From NCBI GenBank assembly GCA_023423695.1, contig JAFAFA010000027.1, positions 1 through 64,000 of the forward strand: a stretch of DNA of 64,000 nucleotides, given 5' to 3'. Of the stretch, positions 35,123 through 46,042 are shown one piece after another. Source of the DNA: Pseudomonadota bacterium. Its GTDB lineage: Bacteria; Pseudomonadota; Alphaproteobacteria; Azospirillales; Azospirillaceae. The notes below the pieces were generated by a model. It saw only the letters and a list, made by a program, of their open reading frames with translations, was not told the DNA's origin and did not search any database. Position numbers and translations under genes: made by a program. The stretch's first letter is position 1. Each line of letters begins with the position of its first letter.

Positions 35123-35888
35123 GTCCAAGGTCCAATCCTCTGCAACGTCGTCCACTTCCATCGCCCGACCCCTCCATGATTCCATCGTGGAACTCGACGA
35201 CGTCCATTTGAGATTGGACAGCGGTGCCGGGCCCGTCAACATCCTGCGGGGCGTGAATCTCCAGGTGACTGCCGGTGAGCGGGTCGGCGTCGTCGGCCCC
35301 AGCGGCTCCGGCAAGTCGACCATGATGATGGTGATGGCCGGTCTGGAACGCCCCAGTGGCGGCACCGTCCGCGTCGCCGGGCAGGAGTTGAACCGGCTGG
35401 ACGAGGACGGACTGGCGCGCTTCCGCCGCCAGCATGTGGGGATCGTCTTCCAGGCTTTCCATCTGGTACCGACGATGACGGCGCTGGAGAATGTCGCCAT
35501 CCCGTTGGAATTCGCCGGGGTCGCCGATGCCTTCGACCGCGCCCGCATCGGGCTGGAGCAGGTGGGCCTGGGCCACCGCATCCACCATTATCCCGGCCAG
35601 CTATCGGGCGGCGAGCAGCAACGCACGGCGCTCGCCCGTGCTTTCGTCACCGAACCCTCGCTTCTGCTTGCCGACGAGCCGACCGGCAACCTCGACATCG
35701 ACACCGGCGCCACCATCGTGAAGCTTCTGTTCGATCTGGCCGAGCGGCGTGGCACGACGCTGGTGCTGATCACCCACGACCCGAGCCTCGCCGCCCGCTG
35801 CGACCGGACGGTCCGGCTGGCCGATGGCCGCATCGCCGACGACGGGCAGGCGGCCCGGCGCGCGAAGCTGGCGGCGGCAGGGGAGTGA
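35121..35888 (+). CDS. ybbA: ABC transporter ATP-binding protein (YbbA/LolD type)
   Basis: A 255-residue ATPase of the MacB/LolD class. Walker A is GPSGSGKST (about residues 56-64), the Q-loop FQAFHLVPTMTALENV, the signature LSGGEQQR, Walker B LLLADEPTGNLD, and the switch His in LITHDPSLAARC. By family and by the next gene it should couple ATP hydrolysis to an FtsX-type permease. Start ATG 35121 lies in a CATG whose other strand is the tesA start. Confidence 0.93.
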   Translation: MSKVQSSATSSTSIARPLHDSIVELDDVHLRLDSGAGPVNILRGVNLQVTAGERVGVVGPSGSGKSTMMMVMAGLERPSGGTVRVAGQELNRLDEDGLARFRRQHVGIVFQAFHLVPTMTALENVAIPLEFAGVADAFDRARIGLEQVGLGHRIHHYPGQLSGGEQQRTALARAFVTEPSLLLADEPTGNLDIDTGATIVKLLFDLAERRGTTLVLITHDPSLAARCDRTVRLADGRIADDGQAARRAKLAAAGE

Positions 35889-35929
35889 GAGGGATGGGAG
35901 AACTTCTGCAGGCCGTTTCTCCCTCTCCC

Positions 35930-36061
35930 CCCCGAGGAGAGGGTTGGGGTAAGGGGGACGCATGGCGTGGCTTAGGCCGGCACGCAGCGCCTTCGTCACT
36001 GAAACAATCCTCGCCACGCATCCCCCTCACCCCAACCCTCTCCTCGGGGGGGAGAGGGGAC
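35930..36061. repeat. REP-like inverted pair between ybbA and ybbP
   Basis: Copy one at about 35930-35959 (core GAGGAGAGGGTTGGGGTAAG) and copy two at about 36020-36061 in reverse (core CTCACCCCAACCCTCTCCTC) differ at one or two bases and enclose about 60 bp. Each has an adjoining C-run/G-run. The same family appears near 46.1-46.2 kb. The pair can fold into one large hairpin in the mRNA between the ATPase and permease. Confidence 0.75.
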
Positions 36062-36084
36062 AGTCGCAGGGGGAGGGTCACGGG

Positions 36085-38610
36085 ATGACCAATCTCAGCC
36101 TCGCCCTCCGCCTTGCCCGGCGGGAGCTGCGCACCGGCCTGAAGGGCTTCTGGGTCTTCCTCGCCTGCCTTGCCCTCGGCGTCGCCGCCATCGCCGCCGT
36201 GCAGTCGGTGTCGAGCGGGCTGCTCGACGGGCTGGCCAATGACGGACGCTCCATCCTCGGCGGCGACGTCGCGTTGCGGCAACTCTACAGCCCCCCGGTC
36301 GACGAGCAGATGGCGGCGCTGACCGACGCCGGTCGGGTGTCGACCTCCGCCGAGATGCGGGCGATGGCCCGTGCCGACGACGATGTCCGTTCCTCCCTGG
36401 TCGAGCTGAAGGCGGTCGATGACGTCTACCCGCTCTACGGAACGGTCACGTTGGTGGGCGGCGGCGACCTGCGCGACGCGCTGGCGCAGAAGGACGGCCG
36501 CTGGGGTGCGGTGATCGAGGCCAGCCTCGTCGACCGGCTGGGCGTGAAGACCGGCGATACCATCCATGTCGGTGAGGGCGCCTATCGCGTCGCCGCCGTA
36601 CTGGACCGCGAGCCGGACCGCGCCTCCTCCAACGCCTTTTCGCTGGGGCCGCGCCTGATGGTGGCGCTGCCGTCGCTGCAGGGCACCGGGTTGCTGCAAC
36701 CCGGCAGTCTCACCTGGTGGAGCGCCAAGGTGGCGCTGCCGCCGGAAACCGACCTGAAGGCGTGGCAGGAGTCCTTGCGCACCCGCTTCCCCGATGCCCC
36801 CTGGCGGATACGCGACTACACCAACGCCTCGCCGCAGATCGAGCGCTTCATCGACCGCATGACGCTGTTCCTGACGCTGGTCGGGCTGACGGCGCTGCTG
36901 GTCGGCGGCGTCGGGGTGGGCAACGCGGTGCGCAGCCATCTGGATTCGCGCGCCCGCACCATCGCCATGATGAAGTGCATCGGTGCACCGGGCGCCCTGG
37001 TGTTCCAGCTCTATCTGGCGCAGATCCTGGCGCTGGCGCTGTTGGGCATCGTCATCGGGCTGGCGCTGGGCGCGGTGGCGCCGCTGGCGCTGGGCCGTCT
37101 GCTCGACGGCGTGCTGCCGGTGTCCGCCCATATCGGCGTCTACCCCGGCGCCTTGGCGCTTGCCGCGCTCTATGGCGTGCTGACGGCGCTGACCTTCTCG
37201 CTGTGGCCACTCGGTCGGGCGCGGGAGGTGCCGGCCGGCGCCCTGTTCCGCGACGTGATCGCCCCGGCGGCCGGCCGGCCGCGCATGCCCTATACGCTGG
37301 CGATGATCGCCTCGGCGGTGGCGCTGGCCGGGCTGGCGGTGCTGACCGCCCATAACAAGCTCTTCGCCCTGTGGTTCGTCGGCGGCTCCATCGCCACCTT
37401 CATCGCCTTCCGCGCCGCGGCGGCGCTGGTCACCTGGGGGGCGGCGCGGGTCGGGCGCGTCCGGAAGCCGGGATTGCGGCTGGCGCTCGCCAACCTGCAC
37501 CGGCCGGGCAACCCGACGGCGGCGGTGGTGCTGTCGCTCGGGCTCGGCCTGACGGTGCTGGTCGCCATCGCGCTGATCCAGGGCAACTTCTCCCGCCGGG
37601 TGTCGGAGACGATCCCGCAGGATGCCCCCAGCTTCTTCTTCGTCGACATCCAGCGCGACCAGTTCGATCCCCTGCGCGACCTCGTCACCGGCATCCCCGG
37701 CACCAGCGCCTTCGAAGCGGTGCCAAGCCTGCGCGGCCGGATCGAGCGGGTGAACGGGCAGGACGCCGAAAAGGCGCTGGTCAACCCGGAGCAGGCCTGG
37801 ATCCTGGCCGGCGACCGCGGTATCACCTATTCCGCGACGCTGCCGAAGCACTCCACCGTCACCGCCGGCGACTGGTGGCCGACCGGCTATGCCGGGCCGC
37901 CGCTGATCTCCATCCACCAGAGCGTCGCCGAGGCCTTCGGCATCGGACCCGGCGCGACCTTGGTCATCAACATCCTGGGCCGCAGCATCGAGGCCACGGT
38001 CGCCAACGTCCGCGCCGCCGATTTCAGCAGCATGGCGATCAACTTCACCATGGTCTTCGCCCCCGGCACGCTGGAAGGCGCGCCGCAGACCTGGGTCGCC
38101 ACGGTCCGCGCCACGCCGGATGCCGAGACGCAGGTGCAGCGCGCCGTGCTGCAGCGCTTCCCCAACATCACCATGGTCCGGATCAAGGACGCTCTCGACA
38201 CGGTGTCGGAGATGCTGGGCCATATCGGCACGGCGGTGCGCATCCTCGCCGGCATCACGCTGGCCGCCGGCACGCTGGTGCTGGCCGGGGCGGTGGCCGC
38301 AGGCCATCGCCGCCGGGTCTATGACGCGGTGGTGCTGAAGGTGCTGGGGGCGACGCGCGGCGACGTGCTGCGCGCCTTCCTGCTGGAATACGGGTTGCTG
38401 GGCCTGCTGACCGCGGTCATCGCCGGCGGCATCGGCACGCTGACCGCCTGGGCGGTGCTGCGCTTCCTGATGCATTGGGAGTGGAGCTTCCTGCCGTCGG
38501 CGGTGGTCACCACGGCCTTGCTCAGCACGGCGATCACGCTCGCTTTCGGGTTCTATGGTACTTGGCGGGCTCTGGGCCAGCCGTCCGCGCCATTGCTTCG
38601 GAACGAGTGA
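36085..38610 (+). CDS. ybbP: FtsX-like ABC transporter permease (YbbP type)
   Basis: An 841-residue inner-membrane permease with two MacB/FtsX-like domains. The start at 36085 (MTNLSLALRLARREL) has GGGAGGGTCACGGG upstream. Transmembrane segments are visible at residues ~20-45 (FLACLALGVAAIAAV), around 260-340 (TLVGLTALLVGGVGVGNAVRS; LALALLGIVIGLALGAV), ~400-470, and at the end (LAGITLAAGTLVLAGAV; LLGLLTAVIAGGIG). The mate of ybbA; transported substrate unknown, probably a lipid or lipoprotein-like cargo. Confidence 0.9.
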   Translation: MTNLSLALRLARRELRTGLKGFWVFLACLALGVAAIAAVQSVSSGLLDGLANDGRSILGGDVALRQLYSPPVDEQMAALTDAGRVSTSAEMRAMARADDDVRSSLVELKAVDDVYPLYGTVTLVGGGDLRDALAQKDGRWGAVIEASLVDRLGVKTGDTIHVGEGAYRVAAVLDREPDRASSNAFSLGPRLMVALPSLQGTGLLQPGSLTWWSAKVALPPETDLKAWQESLRTRFPDAPWRIRDYTNASPQIERFIDRMTLFLTLVGLTALLVGGVGVGNAVRSHLDSRARTIAMMKCIGAPGALVFQLYLAQILALALLGIVIGLALGAVAPLALGRLLDGVLPVSAHIGVYPGALALAALYGVLTALTFSLWPLGRAREVPAGALFRDVIAPAAGRPRMPYTLAMIASAVALAGLAVLTAHNKLFALWFVGGSIATFIAFRAAAALVTWGAARVGRVRKPGLRLALANLHRPGNPTAAVVLSLGLGLTVLVAIALIQGNFSRRVSETIPQDAPSFFFVDIQRDQFDPLRDLVTGIPGTSAFEAVPSLRGRIERVNGQDAEKALVNPEQAWILAGDRGITYSATLPKHSTVTAGDWWPTGYAGPPLISIHQSVAEAFGIGPGATLVINILGRSIEATVANVRAADFSSMAINFTMVFAPGTLEGAPQTWVATVRATPDAETQVQRAVLQRFPNITMVRIKDALDTVSEMLGHIGTAVRILAGITLAAGTLVLAGAVAAGHRRRVYDAVVLKVLGATRGDVLRAFLLEYGLLGLLTAVIAGGIGTLTAWAVLRFLMHWEWSFLPSAVVTTALLSTAITLAFGFYGTWRALGQPSAPLLRNE

Positions 38611-38755
38611 CCCATATGGCAGAAAGCCATAACAAAAACGAAACGTGAAAGCTTTTTCATCTTGGAGAACCGCTGCCGATTCCTATTGAACCGAATTGCG
38701 GACTCGCCAATATGTCATCCCGACGGGATCACCCTATTCCACCGAGGAAACCAAC

Positions 38756-39481
38756 ATGGCAGACCCGACCTATAACCGCTTCGCGACCGCAGGCCGCGCG
38801 ACAGATCGGGGATACTTCGACGAAGGCCTGCGCCAGCACATGCTGCGCGTGTACAACTACATGGGCGCCGGCCTGATCCTGACGGGCCTGGTCGCCGCGC
38901 TCGTGTCGTCCAGCCCGGCCATGATGGCGGCCATCTTCGGCACGCCGCTGAAGTGGGTGGTGATGCTGGCCCCGCTGGCGTTCGTCATGGTGCTGTCCTT
39001 CGGCATCCAGCGCCTGTCCTTCGCATCGGCACAGATGGTCTTCTGGGCCTACTGCGGCGCGATGGGCCTGTCGATGTCGGCCATCTTCCTGGTCTTCACC
39101 GGCGCGTCGATCGCGCTGACCTTCTTCGTCACCGCCGCGACCTTCCTGGCGATGAGCCTGTACGGCTACACCACGAAGGCCGACCTGTCGAAGATGGGCT
39201 CGTTCCTGATGATGGGCGTCATCGGCCTGGTCATCGCCGGACTGGCGAACATCTTCTTCCAGTCGCCGGCCCTGCACTTCGCGATCTCCGCCATCGGCGT
39301 GCTGATCTTCACCGGCCTGACCGCCTATGACACCCAGGCGATCAAGGAAAGCTACGCCGAGGGCTACGATCACGAGAGCACCGGCAAGCTGGCCCTGATG
39401 GGCGCCCTGACGCTGTACCTGGACTTCATCAACCTGTTCCAGTTCCTGCTGCAGTTCCTGGGTCAGCGCAACAACGACTGA
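38756..39481 (+). CDS. Bax inhibitor-1/YccA family membrane protein
   Basis: A 241-residue protein with seven hydrophobic segments (from about residue 38, for example LILTGLVAALVSSSPAMMAAIF, and VMLAPLAFVMVLSFGI). The family end is ITGLTAYDTQAIKE then YLDFINLFQFLLQFLG. In E. coli the relative YccA modulates FtsH, and the eukaryotic relatives are Ca2+-leak channels; the role here is not established. It is followed by a good terminator. Confidence 0.93.
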   Translation: MADPTYNRFATAGRATDRGYFDEGLRQHMLRVYNYMGAGLILTGLVAALVSSSPAMMAAIFGTPLKWVVMLAPLAFVMVLSFGIQRLSFASAQMVFWAYCGAMGLSMSAIFLVFTGASIALTFFVTAATFLAMSLYGYTTKADLSKMGSFLMMGVIGLVIAGLANIFFQSPALHFAISAIGVLIFTGLTAYDTQAIKESYAEGYDHESTGKLALMGALTLYLDFINLFQFLLQFLGQRNND

Positions 39482-39525
39482 TCCTAGAGACGCCTGATCG
39501 GACAAGCACCGCATCACAGCAGCAG

Positions 39526-39562
39526 CCGCCCGGAAGCACCCGCTTCCGGGCGGTTTTCTTTT
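39526..39562 (+). terminator. Rho-independent terminator after the Bax inhibitor-1 gene
   Basis: CCGCCCGGAAG pairs with CTTCCGGGCGG (loop CACCCG), followed by TTTTCTTTTG. A strong 11-bp stem plus T-run, 45 bp after the stop. Confidence 0.9.
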
Positions 39563-39574
39563 GTCCGGGATTGT

Positions 39575-40303
39575 TCAGGCTTCCACGGTCACCGCATCGC
39601 CGACCTTGAGATCAAGCGCATGGTCGGCCCGTCCGCGGTTCACGGCAATCTCCGCCAATCCGTTGGAGTTTTCGTACCACAGCGGCTCCCCCGGCCCGAC
39701 GGCGCCGAAGGTGCGGGCACGGGCGATGCGGGTGCCGGCGGCGTTCAGCACCGCATCGGCCGGCAGGGTGGATGCCCGCATACCGGTCATGGCGTTGCCG
39801 TAGACATCGACATAGACGATGCGCGCCAGTTCGTCCGGCCAGTCGGGGTGATCGATGGCCGCAGCAGGCAGCGGGCTGCGCTGGACAGGACGGCCGGTGG
39901 CGAGACTGGCGGCGACCGGGGCGAACAGGTCGCGGCCATGGAAGCTCGCGGAGAGCCGCTCCGGAATCCAGTCGATGGTCCAGGCGTTTAGCGACGTTGC
40001 GCGGCGGGCGATCAGGGCGAACAGACCGTTGTCCGGCCCGACGAACCAGCGGCCGTTGGCCTCCACCATCGCCGGCCGCCGGTCGGTGCCGACGCCGGGA
40101 TCGACGACGCAGAGGAAAACGCTGCCGACGGGGAAGGCCGGGGCGTAGGCCGCCAGCAGATAGGCGGAGAGCTGCGGGTCGAAGGCGGGGGCGTCGGCGA
40201 ACAGGTCGATGACGGGAATAGCGGGCGCCTGTTGCGCCAGCACCGCTTTCATCTGGCCGGTGTAGGGGCCGGAGAGGCCGAAGTCGGTGAAGAGTAGGAT
40301 CAT
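39575..40303 (-). CDS. SAM hydrolase (adenosyl-forming, DUF62 / fluorinase-like family)
   Basis: A 242-residue protein of the SAM hydroxide adenosyltransferase family, which hydrolyses S-adenosylmethionine to adenosine and methionine; the fluorinase/chlorinase fold is shared. Family marks are LLFTDFGLSGPYTGQMKAVL, then VVDPGVGTDRRP and RWFVGPDNGLFA, plus SNGLAEIAVNRGRAD near the end. The start is MILLFTDFG. Activity on halide is unlikely without the fluorinase loop. It is divergent from no close partner; the repeat at 40336-40499 follows its start. Confidence 0.87.
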   Translation of the reverse strand: MILLFTDFGLSGPYTGQMKAVLAQQAPAIPVIDLFADAPAFDPQLSAYLLAAYAPAFPVGSVFLCVVDPGVGTDRRPAMVEANGRWFVGPDNGLFALIARRATSLNAWTIDWIPERLSASFHGRDLFAPVAASLATGRPVQRSPLPAAAIDHPDWPDELARIVYVDVYGNAMTGMRASTLPADAVLNAAGTRIARARTFGAVGPGEPLWYENSNGLAEIAVNRGRADHALDLKVGDAVTVEA

Positions 40304-40335
40304 GGGGGCAATCTCACCATTGCCGCTGCGTTAGA

Positions 40336-40499
40336 CCCCCACCCTAACCCTCCCCCGCTGGGCGGGGGAGGGGACAAGTACTTTGGCGGAAAAGCGGCGG
40401 CAGTCCCTCCCCCGCCCAGCTCTCGCACAAAGCTTCGCTTTGTGCTGACGCGGCAGGCGGACCGTAGGTCCGCTGAGAGCGGGGGAGGCTAGGTGGGGG
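40336..40499 (-). repeat. Composite palindromic repeat, copy 2 (identical 83-bp core at 40406-40488)
   Basis: Inverted copy of the element at 31978-32140. The 83-bp nested-palindrome core is identical; the outer ends (CCCCCACC and GGTGGGGG) and flanking TTAGA are shared, while the central ~60 bp differ. It sits between the SAM hydrolase and phoB. Confidence 0.85.
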
Positions 40500-40517
40500 C
40501 AATCGAAGCCAGCACCC

Positions 40518-41222
<705 letters not shown>

Positions 41223-41327
41223 GGAGGCTCCGTTCACAGCGCGCGTCTCGACGTTAACCGGCATGGGGCAGCCTTTTCAACAAAGGAGGGAAGGGGCGCA
41301 GGCATCAGGCACAGGGGTGGGCAGGGC

Positions 41328-42182
<855 letters not shown>

Positions 42183-42189
42183 GGGGCGC

Positions 42190-43509
42190 TCACCACCGTC
42201 TCTCGAAAATCTTGCGCAGGATCACGGCCGTCCCGTTCAGCAGGATCAGGACGCCAAGCAGGATCAGGATCGCCGCCGAGGTGCGCTCGGTGAAGGCACG
42301 CTCGGGGCTGTCGGCCCACATGTAGATCTGAACGGGCAGCACCGTGGCGCTGTCGGTCAGCCCATGGGGCACGTCGACGATGAAGGCGACCATGCCGATC
42401 ATCAGCAGCGGCGCCGTCTCGCCCAGCGCGCGGGCCATGCCGATGATGGTGCCGGTCAGGATGCCGGGCATCGCCAGCGGCAGCACATGGTGCAGCACCG
42501 TCTGCAGGGGCGAGGCGCCGATGCCCAGCGCCGCCTCGCGGATCGACGGCGGCACCGCCTTCAGCGCGACGCGGGACGCGATGATGATGACCGGCAGCGT
42601 CATCAGCGCCATCACCAGCCCGCCGACCAGCGGGGCGGAGCGCGGCATGCCGAAGAAGCCGAGGAATACGGCAAGACCCAGCAGGCCGAAGATGATCGAC
42701 GGTACCGCGGCGAGGTTGTTGATGTTCAACTCGATCAGGTCGGTCCAGCGGTTCTTCGGCGCGAATTCCTCCAGATAGACCGCGGCGGCGATGCCCACCG
42801 GCACCGACAGCGCCATGGTCACCAACAGCGTCAGCAGCGAGCCAACGATGGCGCCGCCGATCCCGGCCTGTTCCGGCTCCCGGCTGTCGCCGGCGGTGAA
42901 CAGGGTGGTGTTGAAGCCCTGCGCCAGCGCGCCGGAGGCCAGCAGCGCGTCGGCCGCGGCGATCCTGGCATCGCTGAGCCCGCGCTCGCTTTCCGGCAGG
43001 TCGCGGCGGTAGCGGCCCTTCACCAGCTGGTCGATCTCGTCGTCGGCGCGCACCCAGACGGTCAGCGTCGTGCCGACCAGCGCCGGGTCCTTCGCGACCA
43101 TCGCCTCCAGCTCGTACGGCGCGCCCGACGACAGCAGGTCGTTCAGCACGCGGCGGCCGGCACGGTCGGTCACCTGCGGGAATTCGGCATGGAGCGCCCG
43201 ACGCAGGATGGGCATGTAGTTGCGCTCGGCCACCTCCGCCGGGTCCAGCGTCACTTCCAGCCGGATGCGCGTTTCCCAGAAGGCGGTGCTGCCCTTGGCA
43301 ACGATCGAGCCCAGCAGCACCACCAGCATCAGCGCCGCCATCGCCACAGCTGCGGCCCCGGCCAGCTGGAAGCGGCGCTCCGCGGCGTGACGGGCGCGCA
43401 GACGGCGGGCGAAGGCCTCGCTCCTGAGGCGCGACTTCGCCGGCATGCCGGGGGAGGAGGCAGGGGAGGGCGTCACGGCCGCCGCGTCCCGCTCGACGAG
43501 GTCAGTCAT
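42190..43509 (-). CDS. pstA: Phosphate ABC transporter permease PstA
   Basis: A 439-residue inner-membrane protein, longer than the ~296 of E. coli because of an N-terminal DUF3333-type extension with a periplasmic part. The core has the binding-protein-dependent transport pattern GAIVGSLLTLLVTMALSVPVGIAAAVYL and EAALGIGASPLQTVLHHVLPLA. Its start overlaps the pstC stop by 8 bp, and pstB follows 7 bp downstream. Confidence 0.93.
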   Translation of the reverse strand: MTDLVERDAAAVTPSPASSPGMPAKSRLRSEAFARRLRARHAAERRFQLAGAAAVAMAALMLVVLLGSIVAKGSTAFWETRIRLEVTLDPAEVAERNYMPILRRALHAEFPQVTDRAGRRVLNDLLSSGAPYELEAMVAKDPALVGTTLTVWVRADDEIDQLVKGRYRRDLPESERGLSDARIAAADALLASGALAQGFNTTLFTAGDSREPEQAGIGGAIVGSLLTLLVTMALSVPVGIAAAVYLEEFAPKNRWTDLIELNINNLAAVPSIIFGLLGLAVFLGFFGMPRSAPLVGGLVMALMTLPVIIIASRVALKAVPPSIREAALGIGASPLQTVLHHVLPLAMPGILTGTIIGMARALGETAPLLMIGMVAFIVDVPHGLTDSATVLPVQIYMWADSPERAFTERTSAAILILLGVLILLNGTAVILRKIFERRW

Positions 43510-44884
43510 ATTTTTCCCGATAGGTCCGGACCACCCGCAGGGCGACCATGTTGAGGCAGAGCGTGACGAGGAACAGCACGAGGCCGAGGCCGAAGGCCGA
43601 CAGCGTCTTCGGGCTGTCGAACTCCTGGTCGCCGACCAGCAGCGTGGCGATCTGGGTGGTGACGGTGGTGACCGCCTGCAGCGGGTTGGCGGTCATGTTG
43701 GCGGTCAGGCCCGACGCCATGGTGACGATCATCGTCTCGCCGATGGCACGGCTGACCGCCAGCATCACCGCGGCGACGATCCCCGGCAGCGCCGCCGGCA
43801 GAACGACTTGCTTGATGGTCTCCGACTTGGTGGCGCCCAGGCCGTAGGAGCCGTCGCGCAAGCTCTGCGGCACCGCGTTGATGACGTCGTCCGAGAGCGA
43901 GCTGACGAAGGGGATGATCATCACCCCCATGACGATGCCGGCCGCCAGCGCCGATTCCGAACTGACGTCCAGCCCAAGCGCCTCGCCCACCGAGCGCACG
44001 AAGGGCGCCATGGTCAGCGCAGCGAAGAAGCCGTAGACCACCGTCGGGATGCCGGCCAGGATCTCCAGCGCCGGCTTCAGCCAGGTGCGCACGCCGCGCC
44101 CGGCATATTCCGACATGTAGATCGCCGCCATCAGCCCGATCGGCACCGCCACCAGCATGGCGATGACCGTGATGAGAAGCGTGCCGGCGAACAGCGGGAT
44201 CGCCCCGAAGGAGCCGCTGGATCCCACCTGATCGGCCCGCATCGCCATCTGCGGGCTCCAATGGGTGCCGAACAGGAAGTCGAACGGCGAGACGACGGTG
44301 AAGAAGCGCAGCGCCTCGAACAGCAGCGACAGGACGATGCCGACCGTGGTCAGGATGGCGACCAGCGAGCAGACGACCAGCGCCACCCGCACCACCCGCT
44401 CCACCGCCGGGCGGGCGCGCAGGTCCGGCCCGATGCGGTGACGGCCCCAGGCGAGGCCGGCGACCGCCAGGCTGGCGCCGACCGCCAGCAGGCTCCAGTC
44501 GGCAAACTCGCGCAAGGCGGCATAGCGGCGGGCGGCGTCCTGCACCAGGGGGTCGGGCTCGCGCCCGGTGGCGATGCCGCGGGCGAGGTTGAGGATGTCG
44601 GCCTTCAGCAGGGCGACCGACTGGCCGTCGCCGGTGGTCAGCCGCTCCGGCAGGGAGGACAGGACCAGCTGCATGGCGAGCCAGCCTTCCGACGCGGTCC
44701 AGGCCACGAACAGCAGCAGCGCCGGCAGCCCGGCCCACAGCGCGACATAGACGCCGTGATAGGAGGGGACCGAGTGCAGCTCCGCCACCCGCCCGCCGAC
44801 GGACGCCGCCGCACGCGACCGGCCGGTCATGAAGCCGATGACGGTGAGCAGGGCCAGGATCAAGGCGAGAAGGGTCAGCTGCAT
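43502..44884 (-). CDS. pstC: Phosphate ABC transporter permease PstC
   Basis: A 460-residue permease with a long N-terminal region (two early helices and a loop) typical of alphaproteobacterial PstC. The transporter core includes TLLITVIAMLVAVPIGLMAAIYMSEY and the EAA-like loop DGSYGLGATKSETIKQVVLPAA. The N-terminal signal-like helix is QLTLLALILALLTVIGF. It is coupled to pstA by an 8-bp overlap. Confidence 0.93.
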   Translation of the reverse strand: MQLTLLALILALLTVIGFMTGRSRAAASVGGRVAELHSVPSYHGVYVALWAGLPALLLFVAWTASEGWLAMQLVLSSLPERLTTGDGQSVALLKADILNLARGIATGREPDPLVQDAARRYAALREFADWSLLAVGASLAVAGLAWGRHRIGPDLRARPAVERVVRVALVVCSLVAILTTVGIVLSLLFEALRFFTVVSPFDFLFGTHWSPQMAMRADQVGSSGSFGAIPLFAGTLLITVIAMLVAVPIGLMAAIYMSEYAGRGVRTWLKPALEILAGIPTVVYGFFAALTMAPFVRSVGEALGLDVSSESALAAGIVMGVMIIPFVSSLSDDVINAVPQSLRDGSYGLGATKSETIKQVVLPAALPGIVAAVMLAVSRAIGETMIVTMASGLTANMTANPLQAVTTVTTQIATLLVGDQEFDSPKTLSAFGLGLVLFLVTLCLNMVALRVVRTYREKYD

Positions 44885-44912
44885 GCGGAATGCCCGGAGG
44901 GAGAATGGGTGG

Positions 44913-45956
44913 TCAGAACCGCAGCGGCGTCAGGCCGACCGCCTGGGTGCGGGCCGCCTCGCGCAGCGCCTTCGCCTCGGGGATCAGGCCCTTGTCGACC
45001 AGATAGCCGTCGTCGCCCATCGCGCGTTCGGAGGTGTATTCGCCGATGAACTCGCGGATGCCCGGGATGACGCCGGCATGGGCGGTCTTGACGTACATGT
45101 AGAGCGGGCGCGCCAGTTCATACCGGCCGGCCGCCACCGTTTCCCCCGTCAGCTCCACCCCGTCCATCGGCGCCGCGCGCAGCGTGTCGCGGTTCTGGTC
45201 GAGATAGCTGTAGCCGAAGACGCCGAAGCCGTTGGGGTTGGCGGTCAGCTTCTGGACGATCAGGTTGTCGTTCTCGCCGGCCTCGACATAGGCGCCGTCC
45301 TCGCGGATGGTCATGCAGGCACGCTCGCGCGCCTTTTCGTCGGGAACCGCCTTGGCTACCTCCTCGACCTTCTTGCAGCCCTCCAGCATCGCCAACTCGT
45401 TGAAGGTGTCGCGGGTACCGGAGGTCGGGGGCGGCCCCAGCACCTCGATCGCGGCCTTGGGCAGCGAGGGGTCGATGTCCGACCACAGCTTGTAGGGGTT
45501 GGCGACCAGGGCGCCGTTCACCGGCACCTCCTTCGCCAGCGCCTTCCACAGCACGACGGTCGACAGCGACACCGGCGCCGCCTTCTTGGACGAGGCCAGG
45601 GCGATGCCGTCGTAGCCGATCTTCAGCTCGGTGATCGTGGTGACGCCGTTGGCGGCGCACTGGTCGACCTCCGACTTTTTGATGCGGCGCGACGCGTTGG
45701 CGATGTCGGGATGGGCCGGACCGACACCGGCGCAGAACAGCTTCAGCCCGCCGCCGGTACCGGTGGATTCGACCACCGGCGTCCTGAACTGGCCGGATTT
45801 GCCGAAGGCCTCCGCCACCGCGGTGGTGAAGGGGAAGACGGTGGAGGAGCCGACCACGCGGAGCTGGTCGCGCGACTGCGCGAAAACGGGGGCGGCGGCG
45901 AGGCCGAGGACCAGACTCAAGGCGGTCGCGGCAGTGACATGCGTCCGGGTGGTCAT
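44913..45956 (-). CDS. pstS: Periplasmic phosphate-binding protein PstS
   Basis: A 347-residue high-affinity phosphate receptor. A signal peptide (residues 1-26: THVTAATALSLVLGLAAAPVFA) is followed by the mature start SRDQLRVVGSSTVFPF. Phosphate-binding blocks STGTGGGLKLF and the late GVFGYSYLDQN are present. It belongs to the PstS family with a Asn/Ser-Thr-rich N-terminal binding loop. A Pho box lies 87 bp upstream. Confidence 0.94.
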   Translation of the reverse strand: MTTRTHVTAATALSLVLGLAAAPVFAQSRDQLRVVGSSTVFPFTTAVAEAFGKSGQFRTPVVESTGTGGGLKLFCAGVGPAHPDIANASRRIKKSEVDQCAANGVTTITELKIGYDGIALASSKKAAPVSLSTVVLWKALAKEVPVNGALVANPYKLWSDIDPSLPKAAIEVLGPPPTSGTRDTFNELAMLEGCKKVEEVAKAVPDEKARERACMTIREDGAYVEAGENDNLIVQKLTANPNGFGVFGYSYLDQNRDTLRAAPMDGVELTGETVAAGRYELARPLYMYVKTAHAGVIPGIREFIGEYTSERAMGDDGYLVDKGLIPEAKALREAARTQAVGLTPLRF

Positions 45957-46042
45957 GGGTGCCCTCCTCGAGGAGACGGAGACTGGTCCATCGGAATGGC
46001 GCGGACCATAGACCCGGAGGGCGACCGATTGATTGCGTTTTT

